Assembly: GCA_028690365.1 (NCBI GenBank)
Contig: JAQVBK010000002.1
Span: 1 to 41,769 of the forward strand
Reading direction: 5' to 3'
DNA from: Candidatus Cloacimonadota bacterium
GTDB lineage: Bacteria; Cloacimonadota; Cloacimonadia; Cloacimonadales; JAQVBK01
DNA length: 41,769 nucleotides
The notes beneath the pieces are model-generated. The model did no database searches. It saw only the letters and a program-made list of their open reading frames with translations, and was not told the DNA's origin. The translations under genes were made by a program, and so were the position numbers. Below are positions 26,801 through 33,667 of the stretch, one piece after another; positions within the stretch are counted from its first letter, which is position 1, and the number at the start of each line of letters is the position of its first letter.

Positions 26801-27246
26801 TCATCAGAGTTTATGAAATAATCATAGAGATAATTAACAGAGTCATCATTGTTATTCATTATTCCAATCTGACCATCCAAGGCAAAAAATGTCTCATCTG
26901 CATTATTCACAAACTTAAACTGTTGATACATTGAATCTGTTTTTGTGTAGGTCAATAATGTGTCTTTGTATACTCTGAATTGTATACCTTCAACTATTTC
27001 AGGATAATATCCACGGTTGTTTTGTTCATCGTTTTTAGTAAACAGTCTTGATAAATTATGATTTGGATGATTTCTGGTTTCCTCATCCTCAACGATTTCA
27101 TACAAATTCCAGAAACCCAAAATCAATGGGTCTATATTTGATGATTCTGTTATCTCAATTTCTTGTTTGCTACTACTTTTGCTGCAGGAAATAAACATCA
27201 TTGAAAACAGTACCGTTATAATTAATATGATATTTGTATATTTCAT
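23836..27246 (-). CDS. Large surface lipoprotein with tandem Fn3-like repeats and a C-terminal SUMF1 (formylglycine-generating enzyme-like) domain
   Basis: The 1136-residue product begins with a lipoprotein signal (lipobox FISCS). From about residue 180 to 850 it carries a series of repeats of 85-100 residues with the pattern ISPxxG...PxFxWxx...YxxQxSxxxxF, for example LISPANNALQLNTEVQLEW, LLSPSNTSDQVSSTHTFKWW and LYPLENDEGIGILPYFEW. These are Fn3-like beta sandwiches. From about residue 855 a SUMF1-type domain follows: SGSFNMGNLDGE, MGKYEVTIEQF, GYRLPTEAEWEYTARYN, LYPWGD, SGNVWEWCNDWY, VIRGGSWAQPE. The catalytic cysteines expected after RGGSW in true formylglycine enzymes are absent, so this is probably a binding or structural domain. 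It follows an 800-residue lipoprotein gene by 9 bases, with a terminator after it. Its role is probably surface glycan or cell contact, by inference. Confidence 0.88.
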   Translation of the reverse strand: MKYTNIILIITVLFSMMFISCSKSSSKQEIEITESSNIDPLILGFWNLYEIVEDEETRNHPNHNLSRLFTKNDEQNNRGYYPEIVEGIQFRVYKDTLLTYTKTDSMYQQFKFVNNADETFFALDGQIGIMNNNDDSVNYLYDYFINSDEGKLWLKAETTPEATLISEPDDFSEILLLYKSGFTPSISFTNPLSGEVIRDYTIVIDFPKYSENTANYLIQISSNPDFTDIINEVLYTGNISTTAPEYEFNSDGNTLLNNHNYYLRIKPNDGAWSSVIAVYTEFEVNIISPAYGSSSSLKPVFVWNSFRSGNQIASEYHFQLCSNETFTESDIIEEYVGSDTTYALQQMLVADNDYRFRVKSDLCNWQYFHGKDDKDFKNLGKFSTDKKVVLISPANNALQLNTEVQLEWQDIPSTSFYTLKIWKYITDSDSVFVFDSDQLTSNTYTANLEANQRYSWNVNSDIATETSSIRTFYTNTNVALLSPSNTSDQVSSTHTFKWWRFEDADDYQLQISSDDNFSQTLVDTLVEMSSPQIRCTVSNLDLNSTYYWRVKANNAEDFSLIWSFTTSASLSPLYPLENDEGIGILPYFEWTPIEYATSYTVRYSESQDFTDYVEATFTDTVGVFRETLEYNRTYYWKVKSNSTDWEEANHFTTVDTSYTHAVDISDPSNGSEGITIKGPMFRWSYSGNSDNTHYWITVRNSVNEVLVDEIVTTNYYKIPDNNLLYFNEQYTWQLYSTKGKSFEGSANFTTISGLVSGFSVSSISYFKVDLNWTILSNADIVGYEISVQNSSIDPILVTSRTINSCPIFNLQPNVDYVFEIRSYIGERTSPAVQTEPVSVESFTAPVIETITVQSGSFNMGNLDGETDEQNVHQVTLDNSFEMGKYEVTIEQFLEIYNWALGKGMIRISLEYDPTSQVQGIVTPRDITTLVLTDDEDCPIMFSNELKKFVVKEGYETNRPMSHVKFKGAAKFLNWFGQIEGYEPLYNDSDAATLYGTSGYRLPTEAEWEYTARYNDNRLYPWGDSTPNESLVNFDNIVSHTTPVGNYASGNNSLGISDLSGNVWEWCNDWYKAEYSTDPETNPAGPNSSTPNSSKVIRGGSWAQPEQVITTTNRSYMNWNFQGLKADKFVGFRIIKL

Positions 27247-27255
27247 TATATCCTC

Positions 27256-29658
27256 CTATAATTCATTGATTATGGTCTCTATGAGTTGATTAACTTCAGA
27301 GATATCCATATATGCAAATGGGAATGTGAAAGAATAGACTTTATTGCCATACTGATTAGTGGATTTTAGACCTACTACTTTTGTTTCCCAAAATTCTTTC
27401 TCGAATTGTGAAGGAAGATATGGTAAATCACCAGGGTCTTTACAACCAAAGTTATAAATAATTTCAGCATTAGGATATAATCTGTCGGGTTGTATATATG
27501 AAATAGGACCGAGACCTTGTGTAAAAGCTAATGTAGGATGACTTTCCAGATTTAGGTTAAGCTGAGGATAAGTATTTGAGTATGGGATAGCATCAATAAA
27601 GTAAGTAGTAGAATTTGGAAAACTGCCAAAATTTGGGCTATATTCCATTAAAGATTCTTCTGATAATTCGAAACCTAGTAAGAAATCAAATCCGGCGGAC
27701 ATTACATCAGCTTGATTATTTGACCAATCCAAGAAAACATTTTTTCCATAATTATATAAAACATTTCCACCATTCAATATATACAAATGCATTGGAATAC
27801 TTTCTTTGAAAATATTGTCTGTATCTGACAATTCCTGTGAGTCATATATCACAAACTTATATTTTAAAAGATCGGAAAGTGACAGTTTATGATAAATTGT
27901 TGAGTTCATCAAATATGTATCATAATCTAAAGACGCTCGATCAACAATATCAAAACTCATGTCGGGGAAAATAGTGTTTATGTGATTCTGTAATGAATCA
28001 AGGTATGCTGAATGCGTGGGAACATTCAAGTAATTATTGGAGCCGTTTACATATAAAATACCTTCACGCTGATCTATAGGAGTAGGTGCAACGACCTTAA
28101 AATGCAAAATTGCAGGAGTACGATCTTCTTCACCAGCTAAATCAACTGCTCTAACTTCAAAAACGTAATCACCTGGGGTTAGATTAGCCAAAGTAGCTTT
28201 GTTGCTTATTGGACTGCTTACAGGGACTCTCAACCATTCTTTACCTTCTTTATCAATGATGTTAAATATATCGGAGGGTAATCCCGGATAAACGTATGGC
28301 TGACCATTTATTCTTAAATCATAAAATGTTATTGCTGATTTATAATCAGTGTCTGTTCTTTCATCATAAACTATACTTTCATACGGAAGGGTAGTCTGAG
28401 GATTGTCTGCTTTGCCAAACTCACCATGATAGCCCCAATGCATAAATCCACGAAGAGAATTATCATTTGTAACAGCTACAAGATTTCCGTCAAAATCTGT
28501 AAAGAGAGGCATTTGATATCTGAAGCCTTGAGAAGAAACAAAAGGTTCAAGACGGGTTCTTATGTGTGCCATTTGTATAGTTGAAAAATGCATATTTCCA
28601 TAAAACAAACAATCATCAAAATAAATACGGGTATCAGGATAAAAACCCGGTTTAACTCTGAAATAAACGGAAGAAGGTTCAGATTCTACTCCAGCTTCGT
28701 TTACTACAACAGCAGTTACTTTTGTAATGCTTATAAGTGCTCCAGATTCATTGTAGTCTAAAGTAAATCGGGGAGACATATTTGTTTCTTCTTCATTAAG
28801 ACTAAGAAATACAGCGTTAATATTATTGGTATTCTGAGTTGAATATACTTGTACAGGGTTACCGATAAGTTGTTCAGTATATGGATCTATTTTTTCTACC
28901 TTGTATTTATAGTAATACGCATGGTCATCAATGTAAGGTATATCTACATCTCCAGCCATATAAAATTGTAATATTATAGCTGTACCGACTTCTGAAGTCT
29001 TATCATCTTTAAAAGTGCCAGATAAAGAAGAAATGCTTACTCTATGAGCCATAGATGAGGTGGTATAATTTTTTGCCGCTGAAGTACTTTCAGTTCCTCT
29101 GTTGTCAATACACTTCACTTCAAAAGTAAACTTGCCTGCATACAATGCAGTCCAATCTGTGTCTACATATGTAATTTCTCCAGTTTCTTCATCTTCGACT
29201 TGTGTTGTCTGAATTGGTACAACTCCAACAGAATCAGGAGTGGGGAAATTTATGATTGCATAAGGTAGTTTGCTCCAGATAGATTTTAGTGCCATATTAC
29301 TACTCAAAGGAATTGATTGGTCAGCACCTTCTCTGTAGTGATATATCCAACCATTTTCATCTGTGGCTTCATTTCCGGGAGTTCCCAATACGGGCGTACC
29401 GTCCAGATTCTTTACTCTGTAGGCGTATCCTTCCACAGTTCCGTCAGGATCATAACCATTAAAGAATATTTTTTGTTTGAAAACTACGGTGTCGGCTGGG
29501 GTATCGGATGATTCCGGGTCCACACCTTCGTAGGATGTAATCTGTACAGTAGGCGGAATATTGGTGTTCAGACTGCCTCTTCTCTCACAGGATAAGGCAA
29601 ACATCAGTAAAACAGCCAAAAATAAGCCCAACAAAAGGTTACGATTAAACATCTTCAT
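27256..29658 (-). CDS. Large lipoprotein of unknown function with Ig-like modules
   Basis: The 800-residue product has a lipoprotein signal with the lipobox FALSC, then IPPTVQITSYEGVDPESS, the usual start of an Ig-like or cadherin-like module in Cloacimonadota-type proteins. The pattern returns as YAGKFTFEVKCIDNRGTES and LTPGDYVFEVRAVDLAGEED. The last 290 residues (REGILYVNGSNNYL, DLLKYKFVIYDSQELS, LYILNGGNVLYNYG, FPFAYMDISEVNQLIE) resemble a glutamine-amidotransferase-like or flavodoxin-like alpha/beta domain of unknown role. It is the first gene of a two-gene operon with the Fn3/SUMF1 lipoprotein, and an SD-like GGAGG precedes the ATG. No function can be named. Confidence 0.82.
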   Translation of the reverse strand: MKMFNRNLLLGLFLAVLLMFALSCERRGSLNTNIPPTVQITSYEGVDPESSDTPADTVVFKQKIFFNGYDPDGTVEGYAYRVKNLDGTPVLGTPGNEATDENGWIYHYREGADQSIPLSSNMALKSIWSKLPYAIINFPTPDSVGVVPIQTTQVEDEETGEITYVDTDWTALYAGKFTFEVKCIDNRGTESTSAAKNYTTSSMAHRVSISSLSGTFKDDKTSEVGTAIILQFYMAGDVDIPYIDDHAYYYKYKVEKIDPYTEQLIGNPVQVYSTQNTNNINAVFLSLNEEETNMSPRFTLDYNESGALISITKVTAVVVNEAGVESEPSSVYFRVKPGFYPDTRIYFDDCLFYGNMHFSTIQMAHIRTRLEPFVSSQGFRYQMPLFTDFDGNLVAVTNDNSLRGFMHWGYHGEFGKADNPQTTLPYESIVYDERTDTDYKSAITFYDLRINGQPYVYPGLPSDIFNIIDKEGKEWLRVPVSSPISNKATLANLTPGDYVFEVRAVDLAGEEDRTPAILHFKVVAPTPIDQREGILYVNGSNNYLNVPTHSAYLDSLQNHINTIFPDMSFDIVDRASLDYDTYLMNSTIYHKLSLSDLLKYKFVIYDSQELSDTDNIFKESIPMHLYILNGGNVLYNYGKNVFLDWSNNQADVMSAGFDFLLGFELSEESLMEYSPNFGSFPNSTTYFIDAIPYSNTYPQLNLNLESHPTLAFTQGLGPISYIQPDRLYPNAEIIYNFGCKDPGDLPYLPSQFEKEFWETKVVGLKSTNQYGNKVYSFTFPFAYMDISEVNQLIETIINEL

Positions 29659-29725
29659 AAGTCCTCCAATTTATATTATTAACAAAATCAATTTTTTACA
29701 AAATTGTTAATTTACGCAATTTAAG

Positions 29726-30598
29726 TCAATCAAAAATATCAACTTTATTTTGAATATTAACAGCTTTTATAACATTTTTCAAAAGCATGGCAGTTGTAAC
29801 AGTACCAATTCCGCCGGGAACGGGGGTGATAGATTGGGCAATTTTTGAGCAGGAATTAAAATCAACATCTCCAACGTAAGAGGTTTTCCCATTGCGAACG
29901 ATTTGGTTTATGCCTACATCAATCACTATAGAATTTGATTTCAACATATCTTTGTTAACAAATTCAGCTTTTCCTGTTGCTGCAATTAATATGTCTGCTT
30001 CTTTTGTAATATCAGAGAGTTTTTCGCTGCGACTATGGCAAATTGTAACAGTTGCGTCTCCAAAAAGGTCTTTATACAACAATAGACCCGCTAGTGGTTT
30101 TCCAACAATATTACTTCTACCAATAATGACAACTCTTTTTCCTCTGGTGGTGATATTATAATGCCGAAGAGTTTCTATTACCGCTAATGGGGTACAAGGT
30201 TTTAAACCATCTTTTTCGAGTAGCAATTTACCCATATTGACTGGATGAAATCCATCTACATCTTTATCAGGATCTATTGCACCTGTGAGGATGTCTTCAT
30301 TGAATCCACCAGGAAGAGGTTTTTGAATCATAATTGCATTAACATTTCTGTCATCGTTAAACCTGCGAATAAGTTGTAACACATCCTTTTCATCAGTGTC
30401 CAGAGGCATATTAATTACATCTACATTTATTCCGATTTTTTCACCCTTCTTAACAAGATTTGTTACATAGTACTCTGAAGCAGGATCGTTATTTATTCGG
30501 ATAATGTTGAGTCTAGGGGCAAATGATAAATTGCTGATAAAGGAGAGGATTTCTTGATTGATTGTTTTAATGACAGGTTTTGCAGTAAGTTCTATCAT
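29726..30598 (-). CDS. folD: Methylenetetrahydrofolate dehydrogenase / cyclohydrolase
   Basis: FolD oxidises 5,10-methylene-tetrahydrofolate and hydrolyses the product to 10-formyl-tetrahydrofolate. SEYYVTNLVKKGEKIGI contains the catalytic Lys motif YxxxK. IQKPLPGGFNEDILTGAIDPDKDVDGFHPVNMG is the second signature, and VIIGRSNIVGKPLAGLL the nucleotide-binding loop. ITPVPGGIGTVTTAMLL ends the protein. At 290 residues it is full length. It lies 7 bases after ymdB and ends the housekeeping run that begins at infC. Confidence 0.95.
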   Translation of the reverse strand: MIELTAKPVIKTINQEILSFISNLSFAPRLNIIRINNDPASEYYVTNLVKKGEKIGINVDVINMPLDTDEKDVLQLIRRFNDDRNVNAIMIQKPLPGGFNEDILTGAIDPDKDVDGFHPVNMGKLLLEKDGLKPCTPLAVIETLRHYNITTRGKRVVIIGRSNIVGKPLAGLLLYKDLFGDATVTICHSRSEKLSDITKEADILIAATGKAEFVNKDMLKSNSIVIDVGINQIVRNGKTSYVGDVDFNSCSKIAQSITPVPGGIGTVTTAMLLKNVIKAVNIQNKVDIFD

Positions 30599-30605
30599 TC
30601 AAACC

Positions 30606-31388
30606 TCATTTAATCAGATTTTCTCTGATTCTGGTTATTTTGAATGCTTTTCCAGTTTCAATGTTTATTTCGACTTTAACTGCATTTAGCTGTAGTCCGG
30701 TCTCGGCAATCTCATAATTTATAGGCATACCAGTTATCATTTTTTTGAAGATAATTTCCTTCTTTACGCCAATCACCGAATCATGTGGACCGGTCATGCC
30801 GGTATCAGTTATATACGCTGTTCCGCCTGGCAGAATTTCTTCATCAGCAGTTTGAATGTGGGTATGTGTTCCCAGTATTGCAGTTACCTGTCCATCAAAG
30901 TACTGACCTATTGCTCTCTTCTCAGCAGTTGATTCTGCATGAAAATCAACTATGATAATATTTGTTTTTAATACAACTTCTTCTAAAACTTTGCGGAGCG
31001 ATAATATCGGTGATTCACAGGGTGGCATAAAAGACTGACCTGTCATGCTCAATACAGCAACAATAGAGTTCTCAAAATTTACATATCCCACCAGATTACC
31101 AATAGAATCTGGTGGATAATTGAGCGGCTTTACAACTCTTTCGTCATTTGCTATGAATTCGTATCCTTCTTTTCTGTCCCAAAGATGGTTACCACCGGTT
31201 AGTATGTCCACTCCTGAATTGAATAATTCATTAGCCGTTCCGGTAGTTACACCTTTACCGGATGCAAGATTTTCACAATTTGCTATAACAATGTCGATAT
31301 TGTGCAGATTCTTTAATTGAGGCAGCTTTCTTTTGATGACTTCTCTTCCGGGTTTTCCGAAAACGTCTCCGATAAATAATAAGTTCAT
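30606..31388 (-). CDS. ymdB: YmdB-family metallophosphoesterase
   Basis: YmdB is a two-metal phosphodiesterase that acts on 2',3'-cyclic nucleotides and, in Bacillus, affects biofilm and motility switching. The metal-binding motifs are visible: LFIGDVFGKPGRE at the start, ILTGGNHLWD, IIIVDFHAESTAEKRAIG and ILGTHTHIQTAD. The last, with GTAYITDTGMTGPHDSVIG, is specific for the family. At 260 residues it is full length. Its ATG overlaps the rny stop by a single base, as also seen where rny and ymdB are neighbours in Firmicutes, so the two are coupled. Confidence 0.93.
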   Translation of the reverse strand: MNLLFIGDVFGKPGREVIKRKLPQLKNLHNIDIVIANCENLASGKGVTTGTANELFNSGVDILTGGNHLWDRKEGYEFIANDERVVKPLNYPPDSIGNLVGYVNFENSIVAVLSMTGQSFMPPCESPILSLRKVLEEVVLKTNIIIVDFHAESTAEKRAIGQYFDGQVTAILGTHTHIQTADEEILPGGTAYITDTGMTGPHDSVIGVKKEIIFKKMITGMPINYEIAETGLQLNAVKVEINIETGKAFKITRIRENLIK

Positions 31389-32953
31389 TATTTAGCTACC
31401 GCCATTTGTCTTGTTTCTCTGATAACCGTTACCTTGATTTGTCCAGGATATTGCATTTCTTTTTCAATTGTTTCAGCAATATCATTTGCAATATAAACTG
31501 TTTGATTATCATCAACAAGAACAGGATCTACAATTATTCTAATTTCTCTACCGGCCTGAATTGCATAAGTTTTGCTAACACCTTCGATTGAATTAGCGAT
31601 TTCTTCGAGTTTTTCCAGACGTTGCATATAAGTTTCCAGCATTTCCCGTCGTGCTCCCGGTCTTGAACCGGAGATAGCATCAGAAGCCTGAGCCAGAGCG
31701 GCATAAACTGATTCTGGTTGTACTTCTTCATGATGGGCAGCTATTGCGTTAACTATTATTTGGCTTTCACCGTTTTTCTTGGCAATATTTGCGCCAAGGG
31801 CTGCATGTGAACCATCAAATTCATGATCTACTGCTTTACCTAAATCGTGTAGTAATCCTGCACGTCTGGCAATTTCCTGATCAATTCCAATTTCAGCGGC
31901 CATTATTCCACATATCCAGGCAGTTTCTATGCTGTGTTGTAGAACATTCTGACCATAACTTGTACGATAATGCAATCTGCCCAGTAATTTAATAATGTTT
32001 GGAGAGATGTTGTGGATGTTTGTGTCAAGACAAGCTTGTTCTCCAATTTTTACCAAGGTTTCATCCATTTCTTTTTTAGTTCTTATTACAACTTCTTCAA
32101 TTCTACCCGGATGAATTCTGCCATCGAGAATAAGTTTCTCCAAAGATAATCTGGCTATCTCTCTTCTAACCGGATCGAAACAAGAAAGGACCACTGCTTC
32201 TGGTGTGTCGTCAACAATTAAATCAACCCCTGAAGCTTTTTCAAAGGCTCTAATATTTCTTCCTTCGCGACCGATAATTCTTCCTTTCATCTCATCACTT
32301 TGCAGTGATACAACTGAAACAGTTGATTCTGAACTGTGATCAACAGCCATTCTTTGGATTGCAGTGGATAGAATAGAAGCAACTTTCTTTGTGGCATCTG
32401 ACTTAGCTTGTTCCACAATTTGTCGAACATCATTGGCTGCTCTGTTTCTGGCAGTTTCCTTTAGTTCAGTCATCATTATATTGACGGCTTCTTCCTGGGT
32501 TAATCTGGCAATTTCGGCTAGCTTGTCTTTTTGATTTTTTATTAGAACGTCAACTTCAGTTCGCATTTTTTCGATTCGTTTTTCATTATCTTTGTTGTTC
32601 TTATCCATTTCCTGTAAGATTGATTCTTTCTTGTCAAGAGAGTCTAATCTTTTATCGAGATTGCTTAAGCGTTCAGTAAACTTCTTTTCTTGTGCTCTGA
32701 GTTCATTTTTGCGTTCGTTGATTTCTTTCTCACTCTGCTTTTTTGTCTTATACCATTCTTCCTTTGCTTCCAAAAGAAATTCTTTCTTTATAGATTCAGC
32801 TTCTTTCTTTGAATGGGTGATAATGTCATCAGCTTCTTTTTGAGAATTTTTTAGCAGGTGATTGATTTTTTTTAGTTTGAAATTTACGTAGGTAATTGTG
32901 ATTACGATACCAACAATTATTCCAATTATGGCAGTTAGTAGTATATATGTCAT
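31388..32953 (-). CDS. rny: Ribonuclease Y
   Basis: RNase Y is a membrane-anchored endoribonuclease that starts mRNA decay. A single N-terminal membrane segment (residues 2-22) is followed by a long charged coiled coil to about residue 205. The KH domain holds MKGRIIGREGRNIRAFEKASGVDLIVDDTPEAVVLSCFDP, and the HD domain has HDLGKAVDHE with its metal-binding His-Asp pair. At 521 residues it has the normal length. It starts at ATG 32953 after AAAGGAGC, right at the end of the 6S RNA candidate. Confidence 0.96.
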   Translation of the reverse strand: MTYILLTAIIGIIVGIVITITYVNFKLKKINHLLKNSQKEADDIITHSKKEAESIKKEFLLEAKEEWYKTKKQSEKEINERKNELRAQEKKFTERLSNLDKRLDSLDKKESILQEMDKNNKDNEKRIEKMRTEVDVLIKNQKDKLAEIARLTQEEAVNIMMTELKETARNRAANDVRQIVEQAKSDATKKVASILSTAIQRMAVDHSSESTVSVVSLQSDEMKGRIIGREGRNIRAFEKASGVDLIVDDTPEAVVLSCFDPVRREIARLSLEKLILDGRIHPGRIEEVVIRTKKEMDETLVKIGEQACLDTNIHNISPNIIKLLGRLHYRTSYGQNVLQHSIETAWICGIMAAEIGIDQEIARRAGLLHDLGKAVDHEFDGSHAALGANIAKKNGESQIIVNAIAAHHEEVQPESVYAALAQASDAISGSRPGARREMLETYMQRLEKLEEIANSIEGVSKTYAIQAGREIRIIVDPVLVDDNQTVYIANDIAETIEKEMQYPGQIKVTVIRETRQMAVAK

Positions 32954-32965
32954 TTTGCTCCTTTA

Positions 32966-33130
32966 GTCAAGAACCCGCGATACCGTTAATTGATTGCAAG
33001 TCAGAACCAATACTAAGTGGGTGCGTTCCATGTTGCTCGCATTATTCTATAAGGATGCTTCACAACCGGTCCAGTTCCCGATTCTAACTTCGGTTCAAAT
33101 GCAATGAATTTATAAACGAATACCGCAGGC
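32966..33130 (-). ncRNA. ssrS: 6S RNA candidate
   Basis: The 176-base gap between zapA and rny has no ORF and can form a long terminal stem. Reading the minus strand, CCTGCGGTATTCGTT near the 5' end (33129 downward) pairs with the 3' segment AACGGTATCGCGGG (32974-32987), including several G-U pairs. A second paired block, ATTCATTGCA against TGCAATCAAT, extends it with one mismatch. The centre opens into an unpaired region with an internal hairpin, as in 6S RNA, which binds the RNA polymerase active site and mimics an open promoter. Size (about 165 bases) and neighbouring zapA both fit: ssrS lies next to zapA in many proteobacteria. Exact ends are estimated. Confidence 0.68.
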
Positions 33131-33408
33131 TAAGATTTTTCTGTGATAATTTTTTCAATCAATGCATTGCCTTTTTCCAACTTCTCTTTCATTATTTGAA
33201 GTTCATATTGAACTTTAAATAATTCATCAACAAGTGAAAAAGTAGCAAGTACAAATAATTTATTTTGTTCTATTATGTCAAATTTTGAATTTATCTCATC
33301 AAATTTATTGTTGAGATAAGTTTCTATTTTTTTTATATATTCGGGATCTTCACCTCTTATACGGTAATGATTTCCCAAAACAGAGACGTCAGTTCCACTT
33401 TTTGACAT
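33130..33408 (-). CDS. zapA: Cell division protein ZapA
   Basis: ZapA binds FtsZ and bundles its filaments at midcell. The 92-residue protein has the ZapA head, VSVLGNHYRIRGEDPEYIKKIETYLNNKFDEI, and a C-terminal coiled coil, as in the family. The stop codon TAG lies directly before the 6S RNA candidate. Its start follows the upstream ZapB-like gene by 8 bases. Confidence 0.88.
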   Translation of the reverse strand: MSKSGTDVSVLGNHYRIRGEDPEYIKKIETYLNNKFDEINSKFDIIEQNKLFVLATFSLVDELFKVQYELQIMKEKLEKGNALIEKIITEKS

Positions 33409-33416
33409 ATTAACGT

Positions 33417-33656
33417 TTATAATTCATTCAATTTGTTTAGAATATCATCTATCATGGAACCTGCAGCGTTTTTTGATTCTTCAAATTTTGAAACTCTGGC
33501 TTCTAGATGTGATATCTTCTCTGACATTTCATTGATTGTCATTTCTTTTTCTGATATTGTCTGTTTCAGAGATGAGTTTTCTGCTTTTAATTCAGTGAAA
33601 GCTTCAATTAACTTTTGAAGTTTAACTTCAAATGTATCTGTTTTATCTTCGAACAT
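33417..33656 (-). CDS. Small coiled-coil protein, ZapB-like
   Basis: The 79-residue product is almost entirely a charged coiled coil (KLQKLIEAFTELKAENSSLKQ, continued to SHLEARVSKFEES), with a short C-terminal tail. Proteins of this size and shape next to zapA are usually the FtsZ-ring-associated ZapB type or analogous division coiled coils. Coiled coils are poor evidence for homology, so the name is a context-based guess. It lies 11 bases from pheT, with SD GGAGG before the ATG. Confidence 0.72.
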   Translation of the reverse strand: MFEDKTDTFEVKLQKLIEAFTELKAENSSLKQTISEKEMTINEMSEKISHLEARVSKFEESKNAAGSMIDDILNKLNEL

Positions 33657-33667
33657 TTTTCCTCCAA

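Noticed and set aside
29678-29711. ATTAACAA / TTGTTAAT inverted repeat between folD and the 800-residue lipoprotein gene
   Set aside because: An AT-only stem with an 18-base loop in AT-rich sequence is expected by chance.
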